This document shows positions 1-4,557 of a DNA stretch of 5,923 nt, piece after piece. Numbering within the stretch: the stretch's first letter is position 1; every line of letters begins with the position of its first letter. Source of the stretch: Candidatus Woesearchaeota archaeon (GTDB lineage Archaea > Nanoarchaeota > Nanoarchaeia > Woesearchaeales > UBA11576); the NCBI GenBank assembly GCA_013331125.1, contig DUGW01000189.1, forward strand, positions 1 through 5,923, in the 5' to 3' direction. A program made the position numbers and the translations under genes. The notes under the pieces are model-generated. The model did no database searches. It was not told where the DNA came from and saw only the letters and a list, made by a program, of their open reading frames with translations.

Positions 1-499
1 AGTGTTTGGTAAAGGAGATGTGACCGAGAACCCTGAGATCATGATAAACGGAAAAAAGGTGGAATCATATTTCTGCCCAGAGGACTGGTGCGCGAACAAG
101 GTGACGTATGCCCTGCAGGAAGCGAATGAGTCGATATATTTCATGACATTCAGCTTCTCACACGACCAGATAGGGGACGAAGTGATAAGGAAATGGGAAG
201 AAGGCGTCAAAGTGAAGGGAGTCATAGAGAAACAGCAGAACAACAAATACACAGAGATGAAGAAGTTCCAGGAGCTGGGCATGGACGTACTATGGGACGG
301 GAACCCATACAAGATGCACCACAAGGTGTTTGTGATCGATGGGAAGACAGTAGTGACAGGAAGCTTCAACCCGACAGCGAACGGAGACGAAGCGAACGAC
401 GAGAACATACTGATAATACATGATGCCACAGTGGCATCCGAGTTCTTAGGAGAGTTCGAGAGGGTATGGAAAGAGGCAGAGGAAGCACAGGTCTCATGA
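1..499 (+). CDS. Phospholipase D-like (HKD) domain protein, 5'-partial
   Basis: This is the C-terminal 166 residues of a phospholipase D superfamily protein. The frame is open to the window edge (first full codon at 2), so the GTG at 2 is probably an internal valine. A full HKD motif lies at fragment residues 106-123: H106, K108 and D113, followed by G120, S121 and N123, in the segment HHKVFVIDGKTVVTG. Ahead of it, residues 21-90 form the usual beta-alpha part of the fold, with a CPEDWC cysteine pair at 25-30. PLD enzymes need two HKD motifs, from two domains or a dimer. The fragment opens in what looks like an interdomain linker, so I infer a first domain upstream of the window. The substrate could be phospholipid or nucleic acid, and the sequence does not say which. 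The stop codon overlaps the stop of the opposing membrane gene within TCATGA (494-499). Codons ending in T are rare, as in the MEMO gene. Confidence 0.88.
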   Translation, partial: VFGKGDVTENPEIMINGKKVESYFCPEDWCANKVTYALQEANESIYFMTFSFSHDQIGDEVIRKWEEGVKVKGVIEKQQNNKYTEMKKFQELGMDVLWDGNPYKMHHKVFVIDGKTVVTGSFNPTANGDEANDENILIIHDATVASEFLGEFERVWKEAEEAQVS

Positions 500-1372
500 A
501 TGGGACAGCATCTTCTGGATCTTGATGACTGAGTCCTTGGTTATATGATAGAAGAGCATGGTCTCAAGGATGTTGGTGAACGAGCGTATGAGGATGGTCA
601 GGAAGAGAAGACCGACAATGAGGCCTGCTATGTGCACATCCTCCGAGATGATGAAATACCCGAAATAAGACAGGTAGATGACCCTGAAGAATGTTATCGA
701 GGCACGCAGGGACTGGTTCAGGGCGACAAGAGAATTACGGTTGCGGATATCCTTCTCAAGGAGCAGGGACTTCAGATGGACATAACGTGAAAAAAGACCA
801 TCACGGAGATTTGTGCCAGACCATTCGTGGGCAAGGAAAGCAGTGAGGTCTGCATGGGGGGCCCTGCGGGAGAGCTCCCGGACCTTGACCTCATTACGGC
901 GGAAGAACCATTCAAACAGGACAAGGTAGAGGACAAAGACAGGGATGAAGAAAAGACAATAGATGAACAGATTCCTATCGAAGAAGATTATAGTCACCAG
1001 CACAGCAATCACTCTGATGAGGGACTTGAAGTTGCCGAACACGACTCGCTGGACAAAAAGCACGTACATTTTCGTCTTCCTCTCGACCAGATTATAGACA
1101 TAATCAAAAGGACGCCTCTTCTTGGAGATGACCCTGATGAGCCCTTCCTGGAGGTTCGACCTCAACTTGATGAAGAACTTGTTCTCGAACCTGTCAAGAT
1201 GGATGTCCATAAGCAGTTTAAGGAAATAGATCACTGCAACAACAACAGTAGTCAAGACAAGGAAACTGACATCCTTATTATAGGCGATACGGATATAGAA
1301 CTGGGTCAAGAGAGGGAAAAGTGCAACAAGAGAGACAGATACGACTGTAAAGACAAGATTACGGGCCATCAC
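494..1372 (-). CDS. Six-helix membrane protein resembling an ABC exporter transmembrane domain, no ATPase domain
   Basis: An integral membrane protein of 292 residues. Hydrophobic segments lie near residues 5-27, 36-56, 116-131, 134-155, 227-243 and 248-268. The spacing, with long charged stretches at 57-115 and 156-226, matches the six-helix transmembrane domain of type-I ABC exporters, where long helices extend into the cytoplasm. The chain stops just after the sixth helix (MLSHS), where an exporter would continue into its nucleotide-binding domain. No Walker A, signature or Walker B motif is present, and no ATPase gene lies in the window. Similar ATPase-less families are known (ABC_membrane_3 type). 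It could work with an ATPase encoded elsewhere or have another role. The start may be GTG at 1372 or ATG at 1369; both sit at a GGAAGGTGATG sequence. An in-frame TAA at 1409-1411 blocks a longer N-terminus. Codons are T/C-ending and use CGT, unlike the plus-strand genes. Family assignment is from topology, so moderate. Confidence 0.75.
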   Translation of the reverse strand: MMARNLVFTVVSVSLVALFPLLTQFYIRIAYNKDVSFLVLTTVVVAVIYFLKLLMDIHLDRFENKFFIKLRSNLQEGLIRVISKKRRPFDYVYNLVERKTKMYVLFVQRVVFGNFKSLIRVIAVLVTIIFFDRNLFIYCLFFIPVFVLYLVLFEWFFRRNEVKVRELSRRAPHADLTAFLAHEWSGTNLRDGLFSRYVHLKSLLLEKDIRNRNSLVALNQSLRASITFFRVIYLSYFGYFIISEDVHIAGLIVGLLFLTILIRSFTNILETMLFYHITKDSVIKIQKMLSHS

Positions 1373-1379
1373 CTTCCTG
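1370..1379 (-). promoter_or_regulatory. Shine-Dalgarno-like sequence overlapping the start of the membrane gene
   Basis: Read on the minus strand the bases are CAGGAAGGTG, running directly into ATGG. They match the anti-Shine-Dalgarno complement (AGGAGGTGAT) well, but the match runs into the start codon itself. Both GTG 1372 and ATG 1369 are therefore closer than the usual 5-9 bases. No alternative in-frame start exists close downstream, so these two remain the best start choices. Confidence 0.4.
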
Positions 1380-1430
1380 TTGAAGAAGATGTCACGCAGA
1401 AGTTGCTGTTAATTTATCTGAGTCATAGGA

Positions 1431-1438
1431 ATATAAAA
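1431..1438 (-). promoter_or_regulatory. TATA box for the membrane-protein gene
   Basis: The minus-strand sequence TTTTATAT fits the archaeal TATA consensus. Initiation about 26 bases downstream would fall near 1408, giving a leader of roughly 36 bases that includes the Shine-Dalgarno-like sequence. It directly continues the T tract of the preceding terminator-like hairpin. A purine-rich BRE is not evident, since GGCCCA lies upstream of the T run. Confidence 0.45.
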
Positions 1439-1460
1439 AAATGGGCCGGTCTCCCAGCCC
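1435..1460 (-). terminator. GNRA-capped hairpin followed by T7, terminator-like
   Basis: On the minus strand GGGCTGG (1460-1454) pairs with CCGGCCC (1449-1443) in a 7-bp stem containing one U-G wobble, closed by the tetraloop GAGA (1453-1450). One A and then seven T follow (1441-1435). Archaea terminate mainly at T tracts, so the T7 alone could act. The hairpin would then define a protected 3' end of the RNA transcribed from upstream. The wobble pair is only possible in the minus-strand transcript. Confidence 0.6.
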
Positions 1461-1798
1461 CGCTGCGCCCCGACGAAAAACATAGATTTTTAGTTGCTCA
1501 TTACTTTGCCCTAATATCCTGTCCAGCGTTCAGCACCATACTCGCGAATGGTTCATCCCACTTTGCGTCTTCGTCAGTCGCCCACGTCACAAATGAGTGT
1601 AGCACTCATCACCACCGATATACACTCCGTCACAACCTTGATGAAGAGAACCTCACACCAGATAACCTGTACTTAATGACCACTTTCGTGACCATCTTTC
1701 CTAGTTATCCGATATTGCTTTCTCTTCATCTGTCCTTGACAGACTGTACACCAGTATCGGTGACACGTCTACCTGTCAGATATGAGCGTCATACCAGA
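1442..1798 (-). ncRNA. Candidate structured non-coding RNA, unassigned class
   Basis: No convincing protein is encoded in this stretch, but it folds extensively as a minus-strand RNA. A nested long hairpin has these helices (plus-strand coordinates): 1755-1762/1613-1620 (8 bp), 1745-1748/1621-1624, 1737-1743/1626-1632 (7 bp), 1720-1730/1640-1650 (11 perfect pairs), 1704-1715/1655-1666 (12 pairs, four wobbles) and 1688-1693/1678-1683 capped by a GAAA tetraloop. Helix 1760-1767/1583-1590 could close a three-way junction with hairpin 1592-1599/1603-1610, competing for the outer bases of the first helix. A 3' domain is closed by 1568-1577/1470-1479 (10 pairs, two wobbles) and ends in the GAGA hairpin and T7. 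The many G-U pairs exist only in the minus-strand RNA, which sets the orientation. I looked for SRP RNA helix 8, RNase P RNA, 5S rRNA and box C/D signatures and did not find a match. The 5' end is inferred from a TATA-like box; it could instead be a long 3' UTR of the lipoprotein mRNA. Confidence 0.55.
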
Positions 1799-2271
1799 CG
1801 GAAAAGCACTTCTTGACCGTCTATAAACTTTCCTGTATCCCTATCCCTGAACTCGATCCCGGCCTTCATCTGCTTAACAGACTTAAGCGATGCGGCCTTG
1901 GCCTGAACAGGATGACCGATACGGATAGTATCATACATGATCTTACCTTCAGAGTCCTTATTGGTGGCGCTTAGGCCCCATAGGAGCTGAGGGCGATCCT
2001 GATTCGGGTCACGATCTTTTGAATCGACCCAAACACCGTGACCATCCATGTATTTTACACTGTCAACTGTCGCTATACATGAACCTGAACATTTGTCAGA
2101 GTAAAAAAGGAAATCCGCTTTCGCACCCACCTTGACATCTACTTTTGCGTCACGGGCAAGGGTCTTTTCCTCAGGCAAGGATTTCCAGGCCTCGCCGGCA
2201 CGCTCACCGCAGCCTGCCAAGAACAGCACAGCGACGAGCAATACAGCGATTGAAACGATGATTTTACGCAT
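1789..2271 (-). CDS. Small lipoprotein with a CSGSC cysteine pair
   Basis: A 160-residue protein exported and anchored by a lipid. Residues 1-20 form a signal peptide with two early basic residues (RK), a hydrophobic core and the lipobox LAGC, placing the lipidated cysteine at C21. The mature part is polar and probably beta-rich. A second pair, C61 and C65 in CSGSC, could form a disulfide or bind a metal. Repeated Asp/Lys-rich turns follow (residues 84-95 and 142-150). I do not recognise the mature domain, and no catalytic motif is visible; a substrate-binding or surface-decoration role is possible but not shown. The ATG at 2271 has no Shine-Dalgarno sequence. A BRE/TATA box centred about 28 bases upstream indicates a leaderless transcript, which supports this start. 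The stop is followed by the structured RNA region on the same strand. Codon use (CGT, T/C endings) resembles the other minus-strand genes. Confidence 0.82.
   Translation of the reverse strand: MRKIIVSIAVLLVAVLFLAGCGERAGEAWKSLPEEKTLARDAKVDVKVGAKADFLFYSDKCSGSCIATVDSVKYMDGHGVWVDSKDRDPNQDRPQLLWGLSATNKDSEGKIMYDTIRIGHPVQAKAASLKSVKQMKAGIEFRDRDTGKFIDGQEVLFRLV
1821..1833 (-). promoter_or_regulatory. Possible BRE/TATA promoter for the structured RNA, inside the lipoprotein gene
   Basis: The minus strand reads GGAAAGTTTATAG: a purine-rich BRE-like stretch followed by TTTATA. Initiation about 26 bases downstream would be near 1798, just before the lipoprotein stop codon, and would produce an RNA of about 350 nt ending at the T7 tract. 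The bases also encode lipoprotein residues (GKFID), so the match may be coincidental. Confidence 0.35.
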
Positions 2272-2295
2272 GGATAGTAGTCCTGAATTTAATAT

Positions 2296-2310
2296 TATTT
2301 AAACTTTTCG
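2296..2310 (-). promoter_or_regulatory. BRE/TATA promoter of the lipoprotein gene
   Basis: The minus strand reads CGAAAAG (BRE-like, 2310-2304) followed by TTTAAATA (TATA box, 2303-2296). The box centre is about 28 bases from the ATG at 2271, the expected geometry for a leaderless archaeal transcript. This is one of the clearest promoters in the window. Confidence 0.7.
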
Positions 2311-2325
2311 GAAAATCCGAAGTTT
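2301..2325. promoter_or_regulatory. Inverted repeat overlapping BRE and TATA, possible operator
   Basis: TTCGGA (2307-2312) and TCCGAA (2316-2321) are perfect inverted repeats around AAA. The dyad is extended by AAAC (2301-2304) and GTTT (2322-2325) after a two-base bulge. It covers the BRE and half the TATA box of the lipoprotein promoter, so a protein bound here would block TBP/TFB. It also lies 26-50 bases past the hydrolase stop and could form a hairpin at the 3' end of that mRNA. The sequence alone does not separate these roles. Confidence 0.4.
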
Positions 2326-2329
2326 CATG

Positions 2330-2351
2330 AAAAATTCTGGAAAGAATGAAA
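2330..2351 (-). terminator. Pyrimidine-rich tract after the hydrolase gene
   Basis: Directly after the TGA stop the minus strand is rich in pyrimidines, with runs TTT, TTT and TTTTT (2334-2330). Such tracts end transcription in archaea. The runs are short, so this is a weak call; read-through into the lipoprotein gene remains possible. Confidence 0.3.
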
Positions 2352-3560
2352 TCAGATCCTGACACCCTCAATAAGCTCTGCCATAATCTTCTCTTTGGTC
2401 TCTTCATGGTCAAGGAACATAAGACCGACATAATCAACGTGGGGTGAAGCCATTATGTCTGCAGGGAATACCATGTTGCTATGCTCTGATTTAGGGGTCA
2501 AAAAGAAACCAACCTCCTTGAAAACCTGATTCAAGAATTCAGAGCAGAACATCTTGTTCTTCTCAGCGCTGAAGACGTTGAAGGCGGCAAAGAAACGGAA
2601 AGTGAAAAGATTAAGCACGAAGTTAATAATTATTGCAGGGATAGTACCCACCAACTTTTTCTTGGAGAAACCAAGTTTCAGTTTAACCTTATCCCTGACA
2701 ACCTGCCAAAGCTTTATCCGCTGTTCCCTTGACAACCTCGGACGAAGGATTATGAACACCTCGCCCTCAGCAATGTTCCAATCATGCATCTGATATTTGG
2801 CATCCCAAGTTGCGTGGACCATCTTCTCATTACCTTTAGCATCACGGACAAAAAGGCCTACATGAGTCACCTGAGAACCAGTAAACCTCGTCACCCAACG
2901 AGAGACATACTGCTCCTTAAGGAAAGAGAGCTTCTTCAATGAGACAAGGATGTCACCGCTCTGAAGTCTGGAGAAATCATCCAAAGACCTCAACAGATTA
3001 TTTTCAATTATCTGTTCGTATTTCTGAGCAAGATAACTCTCGATACGGGCGCGCCCCTGGAAGTCTGCCAATAGCGTATGGTTATCTTTGGAAAGAGAGA
3101 TCACCTCATCAAAACTTTTCTTGATGGAATCAAAAAGTTTCTTTGTAGCGACAGGATCAAGATTTTCCCTCAAGGCAAGAAGATATTTCGCGAGTGAGTT
3201 GAACTGCTTGATGATCAAGGACTGATTATGTATGGCCTTCTGAAGATAAAGTTTAGTGGCTTTCTCATGTCTTCTCTGAGAGAATCTCTGTTTCTTCACC
3301 TGAGCAAGGAATCTTTCAGAAAGTGACTGGACAGCTTCAGTCCGTTTTCTCAGAGTCACGACCTTGATTGTCAGGTCTTTGTCAACCAAGTTCTCCCTAT
3401 CGATAGGGGCACTTGTCGCAAATAAGATGGGGCGATTCTTTGAAGAGAAAATGTAAGCTTTAAGACGTTCCGCATTCTCTTGAACAACATCATTAGAGAT
3501 GACCAACTGCTTACTATCATCAATAAGGTCCTTCAGCTCTCTTTTAGGGTTTTCAACCAT
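2352..3560 (-). CDS. Permuted NlpC/P60 (YiiX/YebB-like) cysteine hydrolase with helical N-terminal region
   Basis: A 402-residue protein in two parts. Residues 1-195 are charged and helical with likely coiled-coil stretches (about 65-125 and 140-190), and I recognise no domain there. Residues 198-385 carry the circularly permuted papain-like fold of the YiiX/DUF830 group: a SGDIL strand motif (201-205), the likely catalytic histidine H233 in THVGLFV, H249 in MVHA, and the likely nucleophile C339 in MFCSEF, followed by FPADIM (365-370). The Cys-after-His order is what marks the permuted family. A hydrophobic stretch at 304-330 between them could be a membrane-associated insert. Relatives cleave amide or ester bonds in peptides or lipids; the substrate here is unknown. 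No signal peptide is seen, so a cytoplasmic or membrane-surface location is inferred. The ATG at 3560 is supported by a TATA box about 30 bases upstream, giving a leaderless or nearly leaderless mRNA. Confidence 0.85.
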   Translation of the reverse strand: MVENPKRELKDLIDDSKQLVISNDVVQENAERLKAYIFSSKNRPILFATSAPIDRENLVDKDLTIKVVTLRKRTEAVQSLSERFLAQVKKQRFSQRRHEKATKLYLQKAIHNQSLIIKQFNSLAKYLLALRENLDPVATKKLFDSIKKSFDEVISLSKDNHTLLADFQGRARIESYLAQKYEQIIENNLLRSLDDFSRLQSGDILVSLKKLSFLKEQYVSRWVTRFTGSQVTHVGLFVRDAKGNEKMVHATWDAKYQMHDWNIAEGEVFIILRPRLSREQRIKLWQVVRDKVKLKLGFSKKKLVGTIPAIIINFVLNLFTFRFFAAFNVFSAEKNKMFCSEFLNQVFKEVGFFLTPKSEHSNMVFPADIMASPHVDYVGLMFLDHEETKEKIMAELIEGVRI

Positions 3561-3586
3561 AGCTAAAGAATCATTGAGCGAGGCAT

Positions 3587-3594
3587 TAATAAAA
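3587..3594 (-). promoter_or_regulatory. TATA box of the hydrolase gene
   Basis: The minus strand reads TTTTATTA. Its centre is about 30 bases from the ATG at 3560, so a start 26 bases downstream would leave a leader of only about four bases. No Shine-Dalgarno sequence precedes the ATG, which agrees with a near-leaderless transcript. Confidence 0.5.
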
Positions 3595-3614
3595 GTTATC
3601 TTGAAAACACAGTC

Positions 3615-3635
3615 TTAGGCGTTCTGAAGGCCTAA
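3615..3635. promoter_or_regulatory. Palindrome midway between divergent promoters, candidate operator
   Basis: TTAGGC (3615-3620) and GCCTAA (3630-3635) form a perfect inverted repeat with a 9-base spacer. Its centre (3625) lies almost exactly midway between the two divergent TATA boxes, centred near 3590 and 3662. Direct copies of TTGAAAAC flank it (3601-3608 and 3644-3651). A dimeric regulator bound here could control both genes. No candidate regulator gene is in the window. Confidence 0.45.
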
Positions 3636-3650
3636 AAAACAGGTTGAAAA

Positions 3651-3665
3651 CGAAAGCTTTTTAAA
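3651..3665 (+). promoter_or_regulatory. BRE/TATA promoter of the M28 peptidase gene
   Basis: CGAAAG (BRE-like, 3651-3656) is followed by CTTTTTAAA (3657-3665). The TATA centre near 3662 is 26 bases from the ATG at 3688. Transcription should start at or next to that ATG, giving a leaderless mRNA. This decides the start in favour of ATG 3688 over the in-frame GTG at 3676, which would lie upstream of the transcript. Confidence 0.7.
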
Positions 3666-3687
3666 CCACTTAACAGTGATAACATAC

Positions 3688-4521
3688 ATGTGGGCGCTTA
3701 CCGACATAGTTGAGGAGCTTGAGGGGAAAAGCAATTCTCAGAGACGCAGAATAGTCAAAAGAAGGCTCGAGACGCTCGGAATCAATTATGATGAACAGAG
3801 ATTCCTAATCGGAACACATTCTAATATATTAGTCGATCTGCCTGAAAAGGCAGAAGGAAAAAGACTGCTTATAGCATCACATTATGATAAGGTGTTGGGA
3901 AGCCCGGGAGCGAACGATAATGCCTCAGCAGTGGCTGTGTGCTTAGGATTAGTGGAGAGGTTCAAAGAAACCAAACCAGCCACCCCCTTAAGGATAGCAT
4001 TCTTTGACTGGGAAGAGAAGTCATTGTTCGGGTCTCGAGATTACTGCAGGACAAGAGGGGTCAGTGACATAAACGCAGTGCTGAATTATGAACTGGTCGG
4101 CGAGGGAAGCATTCCGGTGTTCTGGCCGAACCAAGTGCAAAGCAAAGACTATCTGAATAAACTAGAAAGAGCCGCCAAGTCGTTATATGGAGAAGCACAT
4201 TTCGAAGATTATGCAGGACCCCATACAGGAGACCATCAAGCGTTTATAGAACAGGGAGTGAGAGATTCAATCTGCCTGACAATGGTGTGTGAAGAGGATC
4301 GAGATTTGCTCGAGATGATAAAAAGGACAGACCTGACCAGGATCGGTATAAGAGAGCTTGTCACATTGCATAGAAGCGTGGTGGAGAGGTCAAAGACATT
4401 GAGGCATTATCATAAAGCATCAGACAAAGCAAAATATGTAAGAGAAGAAGTGCTACAGTCTGTGAAAGAGATGACGCTAAGATTTGTCGAATATTTAGCA
4501 GGCGAACACCAAAAGCCTTAA
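3688..4521 (+). CDS. M28-family zinc peptidase/aminopeptidase-like protein
   Basis: A 277-residue cytoplasmic metallopeptidase of the M28 (aminopeptidase/glutaminyl cyclase-like) group, with no signal peptide. Counting from ATG 3688, the metal-site motifs appear in family order: SHYD with H65; GANDNASA with the bridging D77; DWEEKSLFGS with the general base and ligand pair E109/E110; NYELVG with E135 where many members have Asp; and GDHQAF with the final ligand H183. A HYHKASD segment (240-246) matches the C-terminal HTxxD-type motif that closes the active site. The first 45 residues are a basic helical lead-in. Likely activity is removal of N-terminal residues from peptides with two zinc ions; specificity cannot be read. 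The GTG at 3676 would add four residues but is excluded by the promoter geometry. The stop lies inside the TATA-like box upstream of the MEMO gene, 36 bases away. Confidence 0.87.
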   Translation: MWALTDIVEELEGKSNSQRRRIVKRRLETLGINYDEQRFLIGTHSNILVDLPEKAEGKRLLIASHYDKVLGSPGANDNASAVAVCLGLVERFKETKPATPLRIAFFDWEEKSLFGSRDYCRTRGVSDINAVLNYELVGEGSIPVFWPNQVQSKDYLNKLERAAKSLYGEAHFEDYAGPHTGDHQAFIEQGVRDSICLTMVCEEDRDLLEMIKRTDLTRIGIRELVTLHRSVVERSKTLRHYHKASDKAKYVREEVLQSVKEMTLRFVEYLAGEHQKP

Positions 4522-4525
4522 ATAA
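4518..4525 (+). promoter_or_regulatory. TATA-like box before the MEMO gene, overlapping the M28 stop codon
   Basis: TTAAATAA, preceded by AAAAG (BRE-like, 4511-4515), contains the TAA stop of the M28 gene. Initiation about 26 bases on, near 4547, would leave an 11-base leader that just holds the Shine-Dalgarno sequence at 4546-4553. The fit is tight, so the MEMO gene may also be read from the M28 promoter. Confidence 0.4.
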
Positions 4526-4545
4526 AGAATTCTGAACAGACATCT

Positions 4546-4553
4546 AGAGGTGA
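4546..4553 (+). promoter_or_regulatory. Shine-Dalgarno sequence of the MEMO gene
   Basis: AGAGGTGA complements the 16S rRNA 3' end and ends four bases before GTG 4558. It supports this GTG as the start and marks a leadered mRNA, unlike the three leaderless genes in the window. Confidence 0.6.
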
Positions 4554-4557
4554 CACG

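Noticed and set aside
1574..1611. Box C/D-like elements on the minus strand (GTGATGA then CTGA)
   Set aside because: The C and D boxes are only about 28 bases apart, convincing internal D' and C' boxes are absent, the guide stretches are too short, and the intervening bases form a clear hairpin (1592-1599/1603-1610).
1613..1762. Long inverted repeat as a MITE or other mobile-element remnant
   Set aside because: No flanking target-site duplication or terminal-repeat architecture was seen, and the arms match through many G-U pairs and internal loops, which fits an RNA fold better than a DNA inverted repeat.
1442..1800. SRP RNA, RNase P RNA, 5S rRNA or tRNA in the non-coding stretch
   Set aside because: The SRP helix 8 core, RNase P conserved regions (GAGGAAAGTC, ACAGAA), 5S loop sequences and tRNA T-loop pattern were looked for by eye and not found; the 5' and 3' ends do not pair as RNase P P1 or SRP helix 1 would.
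827..1816. A 329-codon open frame on the plus strand across the membrane gene and RNA region
   Set aside because: Most of it is the exact antisense of the membrane-protein gene, and its very acidic, His/Asp-rich composition is typical of the complement of hydrophobic codons. It has no recognisable domain or Shine-Dalgarno sequence, and its tail crosses the structured RNA and the lipoprotein 3' end.
3676..3687. GTG at 3676 as start of the M28 gene
   Set aside because: It lies only 14 bases from the TATA centre, upstream of the expected transcription start at about 3688, so the ATG at 3688 is preferred.
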